Source: Magnolia sinica (Eukaryota; Streptophyta; Magnoliopsida; Magnoliales; Magnoliaceae). Taken from it: DNA of 64,000 nucleotides. Positions 23,100-34,960 of the stretch are shown here, one piece after another. The stretch spans positions 67,441,158 through 67,505,157 of the forward strand of contig NC_080583.1 of assembly GCF_029962835.1 (NCBI RefSeq). Reading direction: 5' to 3'. Positions within the stretch are counted from its first letter, which is position 1, and every line of letters begins with the position of its first letter. Below the pieces are notes generated by a model, which saw nothing but the letters and a program-made list of their open reading frames with translations, did no database searches and was not told where the DNA came from. The translations under genes were made by a program, and so were the position numbers.

Positions 23100-24110
23100 A
23101 TGTTCTAATTCCACCCCGAGCTTAAGGCGATGCTCAACCGCCCGTGATTGTTGTACGATATAATCATGATTTTCGTAGAGCACTACCATTGGTGAATTGT
23201 AGGGCTATTCCAAATGATTTGAGCTCTAGTGACGAGGACCTCGATGACGGCTTTGCCCGACGACCAACACATGGAGGCGATCGACTAGATCATGCTGAGA
23301 GGGATTATTGAGGTAAGGCCAAACTTCCTAGCTTTAATGGCTTATTACGTATGGAAGATTTCCTTGACCGGCTAGCCGAAGTAGAATGATACTTTGATTA
23401 CATGAACGTACTGAAACATAAAAAGGTAAAATTAATAGTGTTCAAATTAAAATCTGGTGCTTCTGTAGGGTGGGAACAGTTACAACTTCCACGTACCCGA
23501 CAAAACAGAGAGCCCATCCGATCATGGCCATGGATGAGACGCCTTCTACGATCACGATTCATCCCTACTAATTACGAGCAGGTATTGTTTCAGCAATACC
23601 AAAATTGATGTCAGGGGAATCAGACTGTCATAGATAACACCGAAGAATTTCAACGGTTAGTAATGCAAAACAACCTGTCAGAGACTGAATCACAGAAAGT
23701 ATAGCACGATTCATAGGTGGGTTACGACCGATGATTTAGGACCGAGTTCAGATGCACCTAGTCAGAACCATGAATGAAGCGGTTCAGTTGGCAGGTAGGG
23801 CAGAAACGTAGCTTGCAAGAGTCCCCACTCGGCCTTATCCTTCAACTCGACCCCCTATGGCGGTTCTCACATAAGAATTGGTACTGATACAAGGAAAAGA
23901 GCCTATAGGAGAAACTCCTTAACCTTCTATGACCGCGAACGGTGACATGGGGAGCGGCCCATCTAGGCCTCAACGTGTAACACCCACAACTGTAAATCCG
24001 AGTAAGATTCCAAACCCTTATGGTTGGCCAAGACCAAACAATTGTTATTACTCCGGCCAACCAAGCCACTTATCAAACATATGCCCTTAACGCCCCGCGG
24101 CCCACTTGAC
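23100..24110 (+). pseudogene. Element C gag remnant
   Basis: Readable pieces are GKAKLPSFNGLLRMEDFLDR (from about 23310), an RVK/KVKLIVFKLKSGA block with WEQLQLPRTRQ (23402-23608), and a nucleocapsid box near 24030-24090 reading CYYSGQPSHLSNIC, where the second cysteine of CX2C is serine. The pattern fits the gag of chromovirus-like Ty3/gypsy elements. The frame has stops at about 23386 and 23606. Confidence 0.78.
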
Positions 24111-24249
24111 CATCAACGAATGGGGCATTGAAGGTGATGCAGCGGAAGAAGACTTTGGATCTTATAAAGATAAACAAACCATTGAGGAAGTAGCTGCTGA
24201 AGTGGTATGGGTTCCGTAGGACCATGGCAAGTCATTCGTTGTGAGGCGA

Positions 24250-24724
24250 TTATTGTATGCACCATGAAAAGAAGTACACCCACAACAGCATAACATCTTT
24301 CCAAACTAGGTGTACGGTAAATCGAAATGTTTGTGATGTGATCATCGATAGCAGGAGTAGCGAGAACATCGTATCCAAGGTCATGGTGGAAAAGTTGCAA
24401 TTAAAGACCAAGCGTCACCCTTCCCCATACACGATCGGTTAGATTAAGAAAGTCAGTAAGACAAAGGTAACCGACCAGTACGCTATATCTTTTCCAATTG
24501 GTAAGCATTATAAGGACGAAGTACTATATGATGTAGTTGACATGAAGGTCTGTCAAATGCTACTCGGTCGACCTGACGTCATTCATAAAGGGCGAGATAA
24601 TGTGTATATTTTCATCAAAGACGGCCAAAAAATTATATTAGCCCCTATAGATCCAAAGGAGCCACCCAAAACTTTCAAAGTAGAGGGTTATTCTCTCTTA
24701 ACCATATGGGACTTCATGGAGTAA
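24250..24724 (+). pseudogene. Element C protease remnant
   Basis: CDVIIDSRSSENIVSKVMVE (about 24331) is the aspartic protease active site, but the D-S-G triad reads D-S-R. The partner motif MLLGRPDVIHKGRDN (about 24558) and KDGQKIILAP follow. A stop at 24440 splits the frame. Confidence 0.82.
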
Positions 24725-24840
24725 TCCAAAGAAACAGGGCAGGCATATGCATTATTTATAAAGGGGAAGGAACTTAAGCCCACCATCATCCCTAAGAAAA
24801 TAAAACCCTTGCTGCATAAATCTAAAGAAAATTTGATCCA

Positions 24841-24927
24841 ATGACCTTCTCGATGGATTGTCTCCCATGCGAGATATTCAGCACCATATCGACTTTATTC
24901 CCATGTTCAGCTTACCCAATCGTCATT
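24841..24927 (+). pseudogene. Element C reverse transcriptase, part 1 (up to element B insertion)
   Basis: The last codons before the junction match the conserved N-terminal start of Ty3/gypsy reverse transcriptase (IDFIP-like then LPNR). The frame continues exactly at 40388 on the other side of element B once one 5-base target copy is discounted. Confidence 0.85.
24923..24927. repeat. Target-site duplication, left copy, of element B
   Basis: TCATT here against TCATC at 40383-40387: four of five bases agree, as expected for an aged 5-base retroviral-type duplication. Confidence 0.75.
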
Positions 24928-27900
24928 TGTCATACCCCGAACTCGGAAACCAGGCTCACAAAATTTTTAATCGCCGAATCCGGACCTAACAGCCTCCGTA
25001 GTACCCCATTCTCGGCTCCCGGCACCCATACATCAGGTTCCGATCCTGAGATCCTATAAGGAGGATTTCTAATATTAATTTGATTCGTAATGAGCATTAA
25101 CCCACAAAAAATAACCATAAAAACACCATCACGAAATTCACTATGATCAAAAACTTTGAGTACAATAAATATAAAAGGAAAATACAATATAATGAAAGTA
25201 ACAAAAAATCTAGAAGCTCGGCTGTACACTCCAACTGCGGCGAGGCTATGGCTACGTCCTGGCGTCACCTGCACGCATTAATCGTGCATAAGCTTATAGA
25301 AAGCTTAGAGGGTGGTGTAAGTGTGTGCGTAGTATGTTCATACTCAGAATGCAATGTCAGAGTAATGCAGAATCATGCTAATGGGTACATGAATGCAATC
25401 AGCTGTACCAAGGCTATGCGGTGCAAGATATGAATGCTATCGGCTATATCAAGACCTTGTGATGCGAGATGCAAATCAAACATGTCAATCCTCATCCAGA
25501 TCCTCATACAGCTCATCAAATATCAGTACAGTTCTTATTCTGGATAATCACCGGGGTCTAGTACACTCTATGCCAGCTTGCCACCCCTATCTAGACACAC
25601 AACTGGGAAAGTGGAAGAGACCTCACTATCCACCTGTCAATATCCGGCCAGGCTCATTGATAGCGGACCGATTCCTCAAGCTGGTCAAACTCAACCTAGA
25701 AATTGCCCCCTCACTCAGGTGGGTAAGGTCACACCCCTTTCCAACCAACCACAATACAGTGGGAGACGCGGCCTACTGGTATACCGCCCTCGCGCGCTCA
25801 TGTATCCACTCGGTCTCGACATTGGAGTCATCCTCTGGTATCATCGGGTTCAGGGATTTTCACCTACGGACATCTATGGCGCCCCGATGCTAGAAACAGT
25901 ATTTTCGGTATCCAATCCGGCCATCCATGATGTGTCTGTGAAGGCTATGGCCCTAATGTCGTTAGGGCATACAGTAACCACAATCACACAGATGCAAGTG
26001 CATGAATCACACTACCAGTCTTGCAACAGTCCTGCGTGTACCACGCGCTCATGTAGGGCAACTTCGCCTATTAGGGAGCTCATAAATAATCTGCCGAGGG
26101 CATATGCTATGATCAGTCACTCCTTATATCAAGCATACATATGATGCGTATGATCATGAATTATGGATCTATACTAAACATGTTATATGGTGATGGACTC
26201 CATTCATAACGAAGATGGGCTTAAACAGCCTACACGCTACAAGTATGGGCTTAACAATGGGCCCTAGGGAGAGTGACAATGCGGACATTTAACCAACATC
26301 ATCCTACAATGTGGACGTCAAACCATCATTGCTCCCAAGGTATGGCCGCCAAAACATCATTACATAAACCATGGTGGAATCATACATTGCAATGGGCCTT
26401 ATATACATCCCATTGGGCCTCGACCCATGGACCTCAGATACATCAAATGGGCCGCATAGCATGGGCCCCATATATACATCAAGGTGGGCCTAATCACATG
26501 GGCCTCGCATACATCACAATGGGCCTCATAACATGGGCCCCATATCTATTAAGGCGGGCCCCAACAACGGGCCTTATACAAATCAAGGTGGGCCTCAACA
26601 ATGGGCCATAAGTATGGTAAGTGGGCCACACCACATGGGCCACGTGAATATCAAATGGGCCACACCCAATTATAAGTGGTGATAAGGATGTCCACCATTA
26701 GAATTCCCAAGGGTTTAATGGTAGACGTTCAAACCCACTTTTTCCTGAAATATGGCCCACCTGATCCTAGATCTTTTTTTTCTTTTTTTTCAAGCCTTAA
26801 AGTGAGCTTTCAAAATGGTTGGACGGCTTGGATGCAACACATGCATCATGGTGGGTCCGATAGGGATGGATAGCATAGATAATACACATACCTCATGGTG
26901 GGGACCACACTGATGGAAGGTGTGGAGCACACACATCAGTGGGTCCTGCGTGGGGCCCACCATAATGTTTATTTTCCACCCAAACCTGTTGATAAGGTCA
27001 TACAGACCTGGGGTCCACTGTAATGTTTATTTCCACCCAACCTGCTGGTAAGGTCACACGGACCTGGGGCCCACCATAATGTTTATTTCCACCCAACCTG
27101 TTGGTAAGATCATACAGCCACGTGGGGCCCACCATAATGTCTATTTTCCATCCAAACCGTTGATAAGGTCACGTGGACCAGATGAAGAGGAAAAATAAAT
27201 TTTATAACGATCCAAAACTTCTGGTACCAAAAAAAAGTTTCAATGACAGTCGTTCAATCCCACAATGTTTCCTGTGATGTGGGCCGCCTGAGCTATATAT
27301 ATGGCTGATTCTTAGGGGGCCCCACTGTCTAAATGGGGCCCCCCCAAATGCACGGTGTTGATGACACACAGATCACGGTGGGGCCCACGGTTGGGACCCC
27401 TGCCTCCAACGCCCACGTAACAGGACGCTGCTGGCATCCTTGGGCTGTCAGCGGCAACAAAGTCTACTGCTGCTATTGTGTTTTTTTTTTTTGAAAAAAA
27501 TATTTTTCTGAGGAATTTCCTAGGTGGGGCCCTCATCAGGCAGATCCACTCCATCCATTGGATCTTACAGCTCATTACAGGATAAATGAGCCCAATATCC
27601 AAGGTATTTTGGCGTATAGAAGACTTCAAAGTATATTTTAACGATAAGAACTACTATTTTCTATACTATGGCCCGCCAAATAATCGGATTGGCTTCATTT
27701 TTCGACTTAACGCCTAAAATGAGCTGGGGAAAGGGATAGACGGCGTGGATCAGCCCCATACATCAAGGTGGGGCCTGCATCAGCCTCCCTCCCAAAACTT
27801 TAAATATATAGATTTATTATTATTATTATTCATTTTACTGGTAGCATGTCCCACTGCCTGTGTACACTTTACTGAACCCTCCAGCGTCCAGGGACGCTGG

Positions 27901-29144
27901 ACGGTCAGCGTGAATATATTCTCAAGGTGGGGCCCACCGTCCAAGCACGACATCACATGCATCACGGTGTGGTCCGTCTAATGGATGGACGGCGTGTATG
28001 GGTCCCACGGACCCCACTACCAGTTCACACTCCACTGTCAGCCACACTTCACTGTTAGCCACCACCCATGCGTCAGTACAGGCCTCATGGTCAATCCACA
28101 CTTCACAGTTAGCTACAGTTTGGTACAACACAGTCATCACAGTGGGTCCCACGTGGACGTGGCCCACCTGTTCGGATTAACCTGTTGTTTGTGTTTTTCC
28201 TTCCGTCCAGGCCCACCAACAGACTGGATAGTGTGGAGCCATCACACCCATCAGATGGGTCCCACATGAAATATATGCTTCATGGTGGGACTCACACACA
28301 CCAGATGGGCCACACACCCCTTCATCATCATCATATAAAGAGAGAGAGAGATACACGTGAAGGGGAGGGACCCCGCCACTATTGGGTCCTCCCAAATACG
28401 ATGCATACATCAAGTGGGTCCCACAATAAGTGGGACCTAAAAATGGAATTCAACGGTTGATCACCCACCTCTTGCACTCCTCCTTAATCTCTTAGCCTCC
28501 TTAACTCCTTGTCTTCACTTTTAATAGTGGTTAATGGACTTTTGATGGTGGGGATGAGAGATGAGAGGGTAGGGAAAGTGGGCCACACTTGGCTTTGGGG
28601 AAGAGCTTGGACGTATGGAATTTTGGTTGCTTAGGATTGAGTTGTGAGAAATGAGGAAAAATGAGAAATGATGGATTAAAGGGCTGGATGGAATGGTGTT
28701 TGTAAGGAGAGGTATGGGTTGGGTTGAAATCTTGTAAAAGAGGGATGGGTAGGGGAGAGAGAGAGAGAGAGTTGACTTGTGAAAAGGGATGGATGGGTGA
28801 TGTACCTAGGGTATGGCTTGTAATTGACATTTATTGATTGATTGATTGATGGGACATGTTGTGGAGATTCCCTCAAAATTTGTAACGTGCGACATTTTCT
28901 TTGAAATGAACGTGGGCCTACATCTTCTACCCTAGGTATCGGATCAGTGCGCGAGTCGCGGCGTTGAAACCGCGGCGACGGCGCGGTCGCTAAAATACAA
29001 GTTTCAGGTCGAGCCGACTTTGGTATACAGGACTCGGCTTAGGATCACGCGCAAACATTAGATATGGGTCAAGGATTGCCAGAATTTGACTGAAAGGACC
29101 GTGAAAGCCTATGGAACGGTAAGGTCTAGGATACGGGTCTTACA
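24928..29144 (-). repeat. 3' LTR of element B (4217 bp)
   Basis: Begins TGTCATACCCC on the plus strand and ends GGGTCTTACA at 29144, next to a polypurine tract on the minus strand. It is closely similar to 36325-40382 over its whole length, apart from the minisatellite copy number (four units at 26955-27182). Open frames inside (for example 25578-26144) are not kept in frame in the sister LTR. Confidence 0.92.
26955..27182. repeat. Minisatellite in 3' LTR of element B (4 units)
   Basis: Four units of about 57 bases, each with GCCCACCATAATGTTTAT, then CCACCCAA, then GATAAGGTCA. The sister LTR has one unit. Confidence 0.85.
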
Positions 29145-29160
29145 GCTCTCCCCTCTAAAT
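29145..29160 (-). promoter_or_regulatory. Polypurine tract of element B
   Basis: On the minus strand TTTAGAGGGGAGAGC abuts the LTR start TGTAAGACC, the position required for plus-strand DNA priming. Confidence 0.82.
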
Positions 29161-29277
29161 AAAAATTTCATCCTCAAAATTTACACAATCATCGCAACTA
29201 GACATAACTCATAATAGAAGAGGAAACAAGGCATCGTCATATAAAATCAAAGACAGCATACAAGATACAACATATAC

Positions 29278-30720
29278 TCAATCATCAAAGAGATGGGGAT
29301 AGTGCTCTCGAATCTCGACCTCGCACTCCCAAGACGCCTCATCAACAGAATAGTGACCCCACTGAATTTTCACCAAGGGAATGACCTTGGTTCGAAGGAC
29401 TTGCTCCTTCCAATCAAGGATACGAAATGGCTGCTCAATGTAAGAAGTGTCTTCACGAACCTCCAACGACTGCCAATCAATAACAGGAACGATATCTGAC
29501 CCACACTTCCTCAGCATAGAGACATGGAAAACGTTATGGATGCCAAACAACTGAGATGGTAAGGTAAGCCGATAGGCCATGACACCAACGCGCCCAGTGA
29601 TCTCAAAAGGTCCTATGAACCTCAAGGCAAGCTTACCCTTCGTTCCAAATCAAACTATGGCCTTCATGGGCGAGACCTTGAGATGCACATGGTCCCCTAC
29701 ATCAAACTCCAAGGAACGACGCCAACGATCAGCAAAACTCCTCTACCGGCTCTGAGCTATGCGCATCCTTTGCCCGATGATGTCGATAACCTCTGACGTC
29801 TGCTCACAAGCTCGGGACCTAGGAGACGCCTCTCTCCAACTTCGGTCCAACAACTCGGTGGTCTGCATGGTCTGTCATATAGTGCCTCAAAAGGAGTCAT
29901 GCCAATGGTCGCCTGATAATTGTTGTTGTATGCGAACTCAGCCAATCACAGATGCTCGTCCCAGCAACCCCCGAAATCAATCGCACAGGCCCGAAGCATA
30001 TTCTCAAGGATTTGGTTGACCCTATCGGTCTGGCCATCGGTCTGCGGATGATACGTAGTGCTGAGCTGTAAATCAGACTCCATCGCTCTCTGAAAGCTCC
30101 TCTAGAATTGAGACGTGAACCTCGGGTCTCGGTCAGAAACGATCGAGACTGGAATGTCGTGCAGTCTCACGATCTCCTTAGTGAATAACCTCGCAAGTCG
30201 GTCCAAAGGCCAAGTCACACGAATCACAAGAAAATGTGCCGACTTCGTCAAATGATCAATGACAACTCAAATGATGTCATGACCGCGCTGAGTCCTCGGC
30301 AAACCCATAATGAAATCTGTCGATACGTGCTCCCATTTTCACATCAGGACGCTCAACGGCTGCAATAGACCAGGGAGTCTCTGATGATTGGCCTTGACAA
30401 GCTGGCATGTGTCACACTCAGCCACAAAACTGGCGATCTGGCGCTTCATCCCCTCTCAAAAATATTGTCGCCTCATGTCATGGTACATCTTCGTCGAGCT
30501 AGGGTGGATAGAAAATCACGATCGATGTGCCTCGGTCATAAGATCTTTACGTAACTCAGGAATATTCGAGATACACAATCGGCATTTGAACCGAAGTCCA
30601 CCATCAGAACTAATCTGTCAATCTGTCTGACTCTCAGATGCTACCTCTGCTCGGTAATTCTGTAATAACTCATCTGTCTGCTGAGTCTCAATCACCCTTG
30701 TGACAAGCGAGGGTTAAATC
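29278..30720 (-). pseudogene. Element B integrase with chromodomain-like C terminus
   Basis: From high to low coordinates the minus strand shows a zinc-binding HHCC region with ECDTCQLVKANHQRLPG (about 30420-30360). The catalytic core carries HVSTDFIMGLPRTQ, then HPQTDGQTDRVNQILENMLR (about 30045-29990) and MAEFAYNNNYQATIGMTP (29945). The C-terminal frame 29625-29278 has FHVSMLRKCGSD and ends VKIQWGHYSVDEASWECEVE, the chromodomain-like tail of Tekay/Del chromoviruses. The enzyme inserts element DNA into chromatin. Stops near 30340, 30100, 29740 and 29640 disable it. Confidence 0.88.
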
Positions 30721-30749
30721 GACAGGCTCGATAGCTGAATGATAAAAGA

Positions 30750-31706
30750 CTACAGACCAAAATCAAAGTCATACTCTGTTATATCCTCGAGCATCCTCCA
30801 CTCCTGAATCATCATATGTGCCACCAGGCCTCGTGGCTGACAGCTGAGGACATCTGCCACCACATTCACCTTACCTGGGTGGTACTGGAGGTCAAAATCA
30901 TAGTCCTTCAGGAGCTCCATCCAGCGTCTTTGCCTCATGTTCAGCTCGGACTGAGAGAATAGATACTTCAAGCTCTTGTGGTCAGAGAAGAGCTCGAACC
31001 TGACCCCATATAAATAGTGTCTCCACACCTTTAGTGCGAAAACGACTACTGCCAGCTCCAAATCGTGCGTAGGGTAATTCAGCTCATGGACCTTGAGCTG
31101 ACGAGATGCATAAGCCACTAGTCTCCTATGCTGCATCAGGACAACACCCAAACCAATACGTGAAGCATCGGTAAATACAATAAATCCATCACTTCCAGAG
31201 GGAAGAGTGAGGACAGGAATGGATGTGAGGCAGTCCTTCAGCTCCATAAATGTTCGCTCATAGGCGTCGCTCCAAACAAACTCTACGCTCTTCTGAGTCA
31301 ACCTGGTCAACGGGGCCGCGGTACGGGACAAGCCCTCAATGAAATGCTGATAGTATCCCGCCAAACTAAGAAAACTGCGAATCTCGGATGTAGTCGTAGG
31401 CTGGCCCCACAGACGCACTGCCTTAACCTTCGAGGGGTCCACTGCGACACCCTCCCTCATCACCACATGACCGAAAAATCTTACCTCCTCCTGCCAGAAC
31501 TCGCACTTCTCCAGCTTCGCATATGGCCGGTGGGCACGGAGGGTCTGCAAAGCGATCTCCAGATGTCGCATATGGTCCTCACGGGTCCTCGAATATGTCA
31601 GAATGTCGTCAATAAAGACCATAATAAACTGATCGAGATATGGATGGAAGACCTCATTCATTAACTGCATGAAGACCGCGGGTGCATTGGTCAGTCCGAA
31701 GGACAT
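30750..31706 (-). pseudogene. Element B reverse transcriptase (palm, thumb) and RNase H, long open segment
   Basis: A 318-codon open frame reads [20 protein letters not shown], the catalytic [18 protein letters not shown], thumb block [14 protein letters not shown], and then RNase H with [15 protein letters not shown], the Glu-containing [14 protein letters not shown] and [12 protein letters not shown]. All three conserved acidic positions are visible. It is part of a larger pol frame: a stop lies just upstream at about 31709 (in FEF-stop-VMSFG), and the N-terminal half continues to 32117, where the 2.3-kb insert interrupts it. Confidence 0.9.
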
Positions 31707-31708
31707 GA

Positions 31709-32123
31709 CCTAAAACTCAAAATGACCATAACGCGTCCTGAAAGCTGTCTTCAGGATATCCTCCTCTCGGACATGAATCTGGTGATAACCGGAACGCAGG
31801 TCAATCTTCGAAAAGAACTGTATACCCTGCAGCTAATCAAACAAATCATCGATCCTCGAGAGCGGGTACTTGTTCTTAATCGTGACCCGATTGAGCTCGC
31901 GGTAGTCGACGTAGAGCCTTAACAAGCCATCCTTCTTCTTGACAAAGAGTACCAGTGCTCCCTACAAAGAACCCGTCGGACGGATGAATCCCAACTCATA
32001 CAACTCGTCCAACTGCCGCTGTAGCTCATGCAACTCCATCGGTGCCATACGGTACGGGGCTTTCAAGATAGGCGCAGTACCAGGCACAAGATCAATCTGG
32101 AACTCAATATGACGGCGTGGCGG
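31709..32123 (-). pseudogene. Element B reverse transcriptase N-terminal part, cut by insert
   Basis: The minus-strand sequence parallels element A at 720-1145 almost base for base (template for [17 protein letters not shown] and the linker). It stops at 32117, where the target duplication TGGCGG and the foreign insert begin. It resumes at 34435. Confidence 0.85.
32118..32123. repeat. Target duplication, left copy, of the 2.3-kb insert
   Basis: TGGCGG here and again at 34429-34434. Element A, which lacks the insert, has a single AGGTGG at the matching place (near 1141-1146). Confidence 0.8.
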
Positions 32124-34428
32124 TGTTGAGGGTCAAATATTGCACATTAAACCCTAGTTATTACTTGGATCTACAAGCATAATTCCGTTTGACGGCCTGA
32201 TGTAATCATGTTTGTGATGCAGGGTGTATTCATGAGCTTGGACTGGAAAATGGTACTAAAAGCATGGATTTAACAGTCTGAAGTCACCAAGGCAAGCGAC
32301 GGACCCTAGGAGACCAAGATCGACAGATTTGCATACCAGGGATCCAAGAAAATCGAGGAATTGAAGCTCAAGCGGCCTGAAAAGTGTCCAGAATGCAAGA
32401 TCATAGGGTTCCCACCATCCAATCAGTTCGAAACTCCATATGTGGCTTGAAGACCATAAATGAACCGTACACCTAAAATTTCATCCATTGGATCGCTGTG
32501 GAATTGGCCCAACGGACAGATCAGCCCATAAACCATTGATTTTGGGGCCCGCACGATATCTGAATATGCCTCAATTTTGGTATTAGCTATTTAAATGAGA
32601 TGATAAAGGGGAAGGATGGATTGGATTTTGCATAACCATCATTGAGGGGCCACACGAGTGCTGCACGAGCACTGCAGTAAGTGCACTTGCAGTACACTGC
32701 ACCGGAGCAAAATTTCAAACACACGCGCCCATCAGCTTCCTTTCCAGAGACGGAAGCTCTATTTGCCTTCGCGCACGAACCGTCCGCTACTTCATTAGCG
32801 GCCCACTTTCATCATCCAGACGAGTGATCCAATCCATCCATCATGCAGAGGATATCGAAAAAATCAAAACCACGTTGACCGTGGGCAGCCATACATACGT
32901 GCGTGTCTGTTACAGTGGTCATAAGGAGATTGTTTTAAAACGTTCAAAGCAGGTGCAACTGATTTAATTCCGTGGGCCGCATCAACGGACAACCAAAACC
33001 GTCCATCTCCAACCAAAATTCCGAGGGAAATCGAACGGACGGACTGGATTTCAAAACCGAAATCGATCATGGACCCCACCAACTTCGACAGCGAGCTCCA
33101 CGTACGCAAGCCCTGTTTCCGCGTCCGGTCGAGGCCGGGATTTGCGGGGGATAGTGGGCCACGGTCATCAATAATTTGAGTGATCCATACTGTCCAATGT
33201 GTCCACAGGGAGGCCAATATTCTAGCCAAGATCTCAAAAATGACGGATAGTTTGGTATCACGCCATAAATACAACCCAAACGCAAGATATTTTGCGTTTT
33301 CACTGCGAATGCGAACGCGGCTGCGTAAATAGCTATCCTTCTCTCCCTACGCAACAACTGAGACTTCGGCATGAAGTCTTTGATTCGCAGGGGACCAGGA
33401 TATAAGGGAAAACAGAAAGAGGAACTGGGGAGTTCTGGTTTGGGACGATTGAAGGGGTTTTTTTTTCTGCTATAACGTGAGGGAGTTTGGCTGCTGTAAC
33501 AGTTTGGGGGATGGAAGAAAAAAGGAAGAAACGTGAGGACTTGGACGACTGCACAAGGGGAAACGAGAGGCTGGAATGGGAGAGAGAGAGCTCAGTTGGA
33601 GTTTGGCAGGGACGTGGGCAGAGGCAGACGTGAGGAGCAAGACAGGAAGGAAAGTTTTCTTATTTCCTTGGATTATTTTTCTTTTCTTTCTTTCCCTTAT
33701 GTCTTCTAAGGATTTAGCCTAATCATGCTTGGCTAAACCTCTTAGCTAGGGCTAAGAGGTGAAGCCTGTAGCGAGATGGGAGATACCGTTTCATGCGTTT
33801 AAGTTAAAATTTCTGAACTGAACTTGGTTTTAAGTTGATTATTAAAGGAATATTCTTTTCAGTCTTTAATGGTCTGTTGTGACTGAAATTACAATGGGTT
33901 TGCAATGGCTTTGAATATTTCTTTTTCCTCTTTTTTGTTATGTTTATGAAGTCAGGAAGCCCTGTTGTTCATCATTGTTCCATGGGCATGGTAGGATGAC
34001 AGTACTCTTCCTGATCTTCATACATTGTTGGTTGGTTGGTAATTAGTTTAATTCTGTTGTTTACTTTGTCTCCTGGGCATGGTTTGGTGATGGAATCCAT
34101 TCTAATTCATATACTTTTCATCTCTTGAAAACCAGATCAAGTAAGTTCAGTTTGAATTCCATAATCCTTGATGCAGGCATAAGATCTCCCTGATCTCTAC
34201 AAGTGGATCCTCTGAAACCCTAGTTTCCTTCCTCTGAATTTCTTAAGTTTTAGATAATTATTCCACAATTATTCCTTAAATTCTATTTGGTTTAGATCAC
34301 ATCTTAGTCTAGTTCTAGTTCTACTTGGTTTCAGATAACGTACAGGTATTAGTCCCTGTGGATTCGACCTCGGTCTTACCGAGTTTATTACTACATCACA
34401 ACCCTATACTTGGGGAGTGAACAAGTTT
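32124..34428 (+). mobile_element. 2.3-kb solo-LTR-like insert (Tat/Athila-type LTR) inside element B
   Basis: Foreign DNA absent from element A. It starts TGTTGAGGGTCAAATATTG. Near its end it reads GTCCCTGTGGATTCGACC followed by a Thr-Tyr-like AT-rich tail to GGGGAGTGAACA, features I associate with the 3' end of Tat/Athila-type LTRs. After AACA (34423) five more bases, AGTTT, precede the target copy. In intact Tat/Athila elements that spacer leads into a tRNA-Asp primer site beginning TGGCG. No open frame of interest is inside. I call it a solo LTR or LTR-plus-leader remnant. Confidence 0.7.
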
Positions 34429-34434
34429 TGGCGG

Positions 34435-34950
34435 CAACCCCGGAATCTCCTGGAATATGTCGGGAAAGTCACAGACAATCGGTAACTGGTAAATACATGC
34501 TGCAACAGGATCCTCGATGGCGTAGGATATCAAACATGACATTGGCTCTCCTCTAGGCTCTGCGACAAACTGAAACTGCGGTAAGCCTGGTATGTAGAAT
34601 GTGACTGTCCTCGCGGAACAATCCAAGATAGTGTGGTACTCGGCAAGTCAATCCATGCCCAAGATAACGTCGAAATCTGACATCGGCAGCACAAATAAGT
34701 CAGCGAGCAAAAAGATATCACTGACCAAAACAGGGCAAGACGAACAAAAATGGCCTAATAATGTAGTCTTCCCCAAGGGCGTCGATACGATCAATCCCTC
34801 ACTAGCAGACTCTGTCGGCAAACCAGTCGATCGGCAGAAATCCTCAGACATGAATGAGTGCAAAACACCGGAATCAAACAATCCTCAGACATGCAGAGAC
34901 TGGAAGTATACCCTCAACGACTCCTCCGGAGGTCGCGGGTCCTACTAAGC
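34435..34950 (-). pseudogene. Element B protease and start of pol
   Basis: The frame 34881-34648 has the intact active site MFDSGVLHSFMSEDF, then STPLGKTTLLGHF, and closes with MSDFDVILGMD. The linker frame 34626-34396 runs into the insert. The D-S-G triad is kept, unlike in element A. Confidence 0.85.
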
Positions 34951-34960
34951 CGCATAGAAT

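Noticed and set aside
25578-26144. 188-codon open frame in an LTR, and 166-codon frames at 25393 and 36800
   Set aside because: The frames are not kept in register between the sister LTRs or in element A, and the translations show no domain. LTR sequence with chance open frames.
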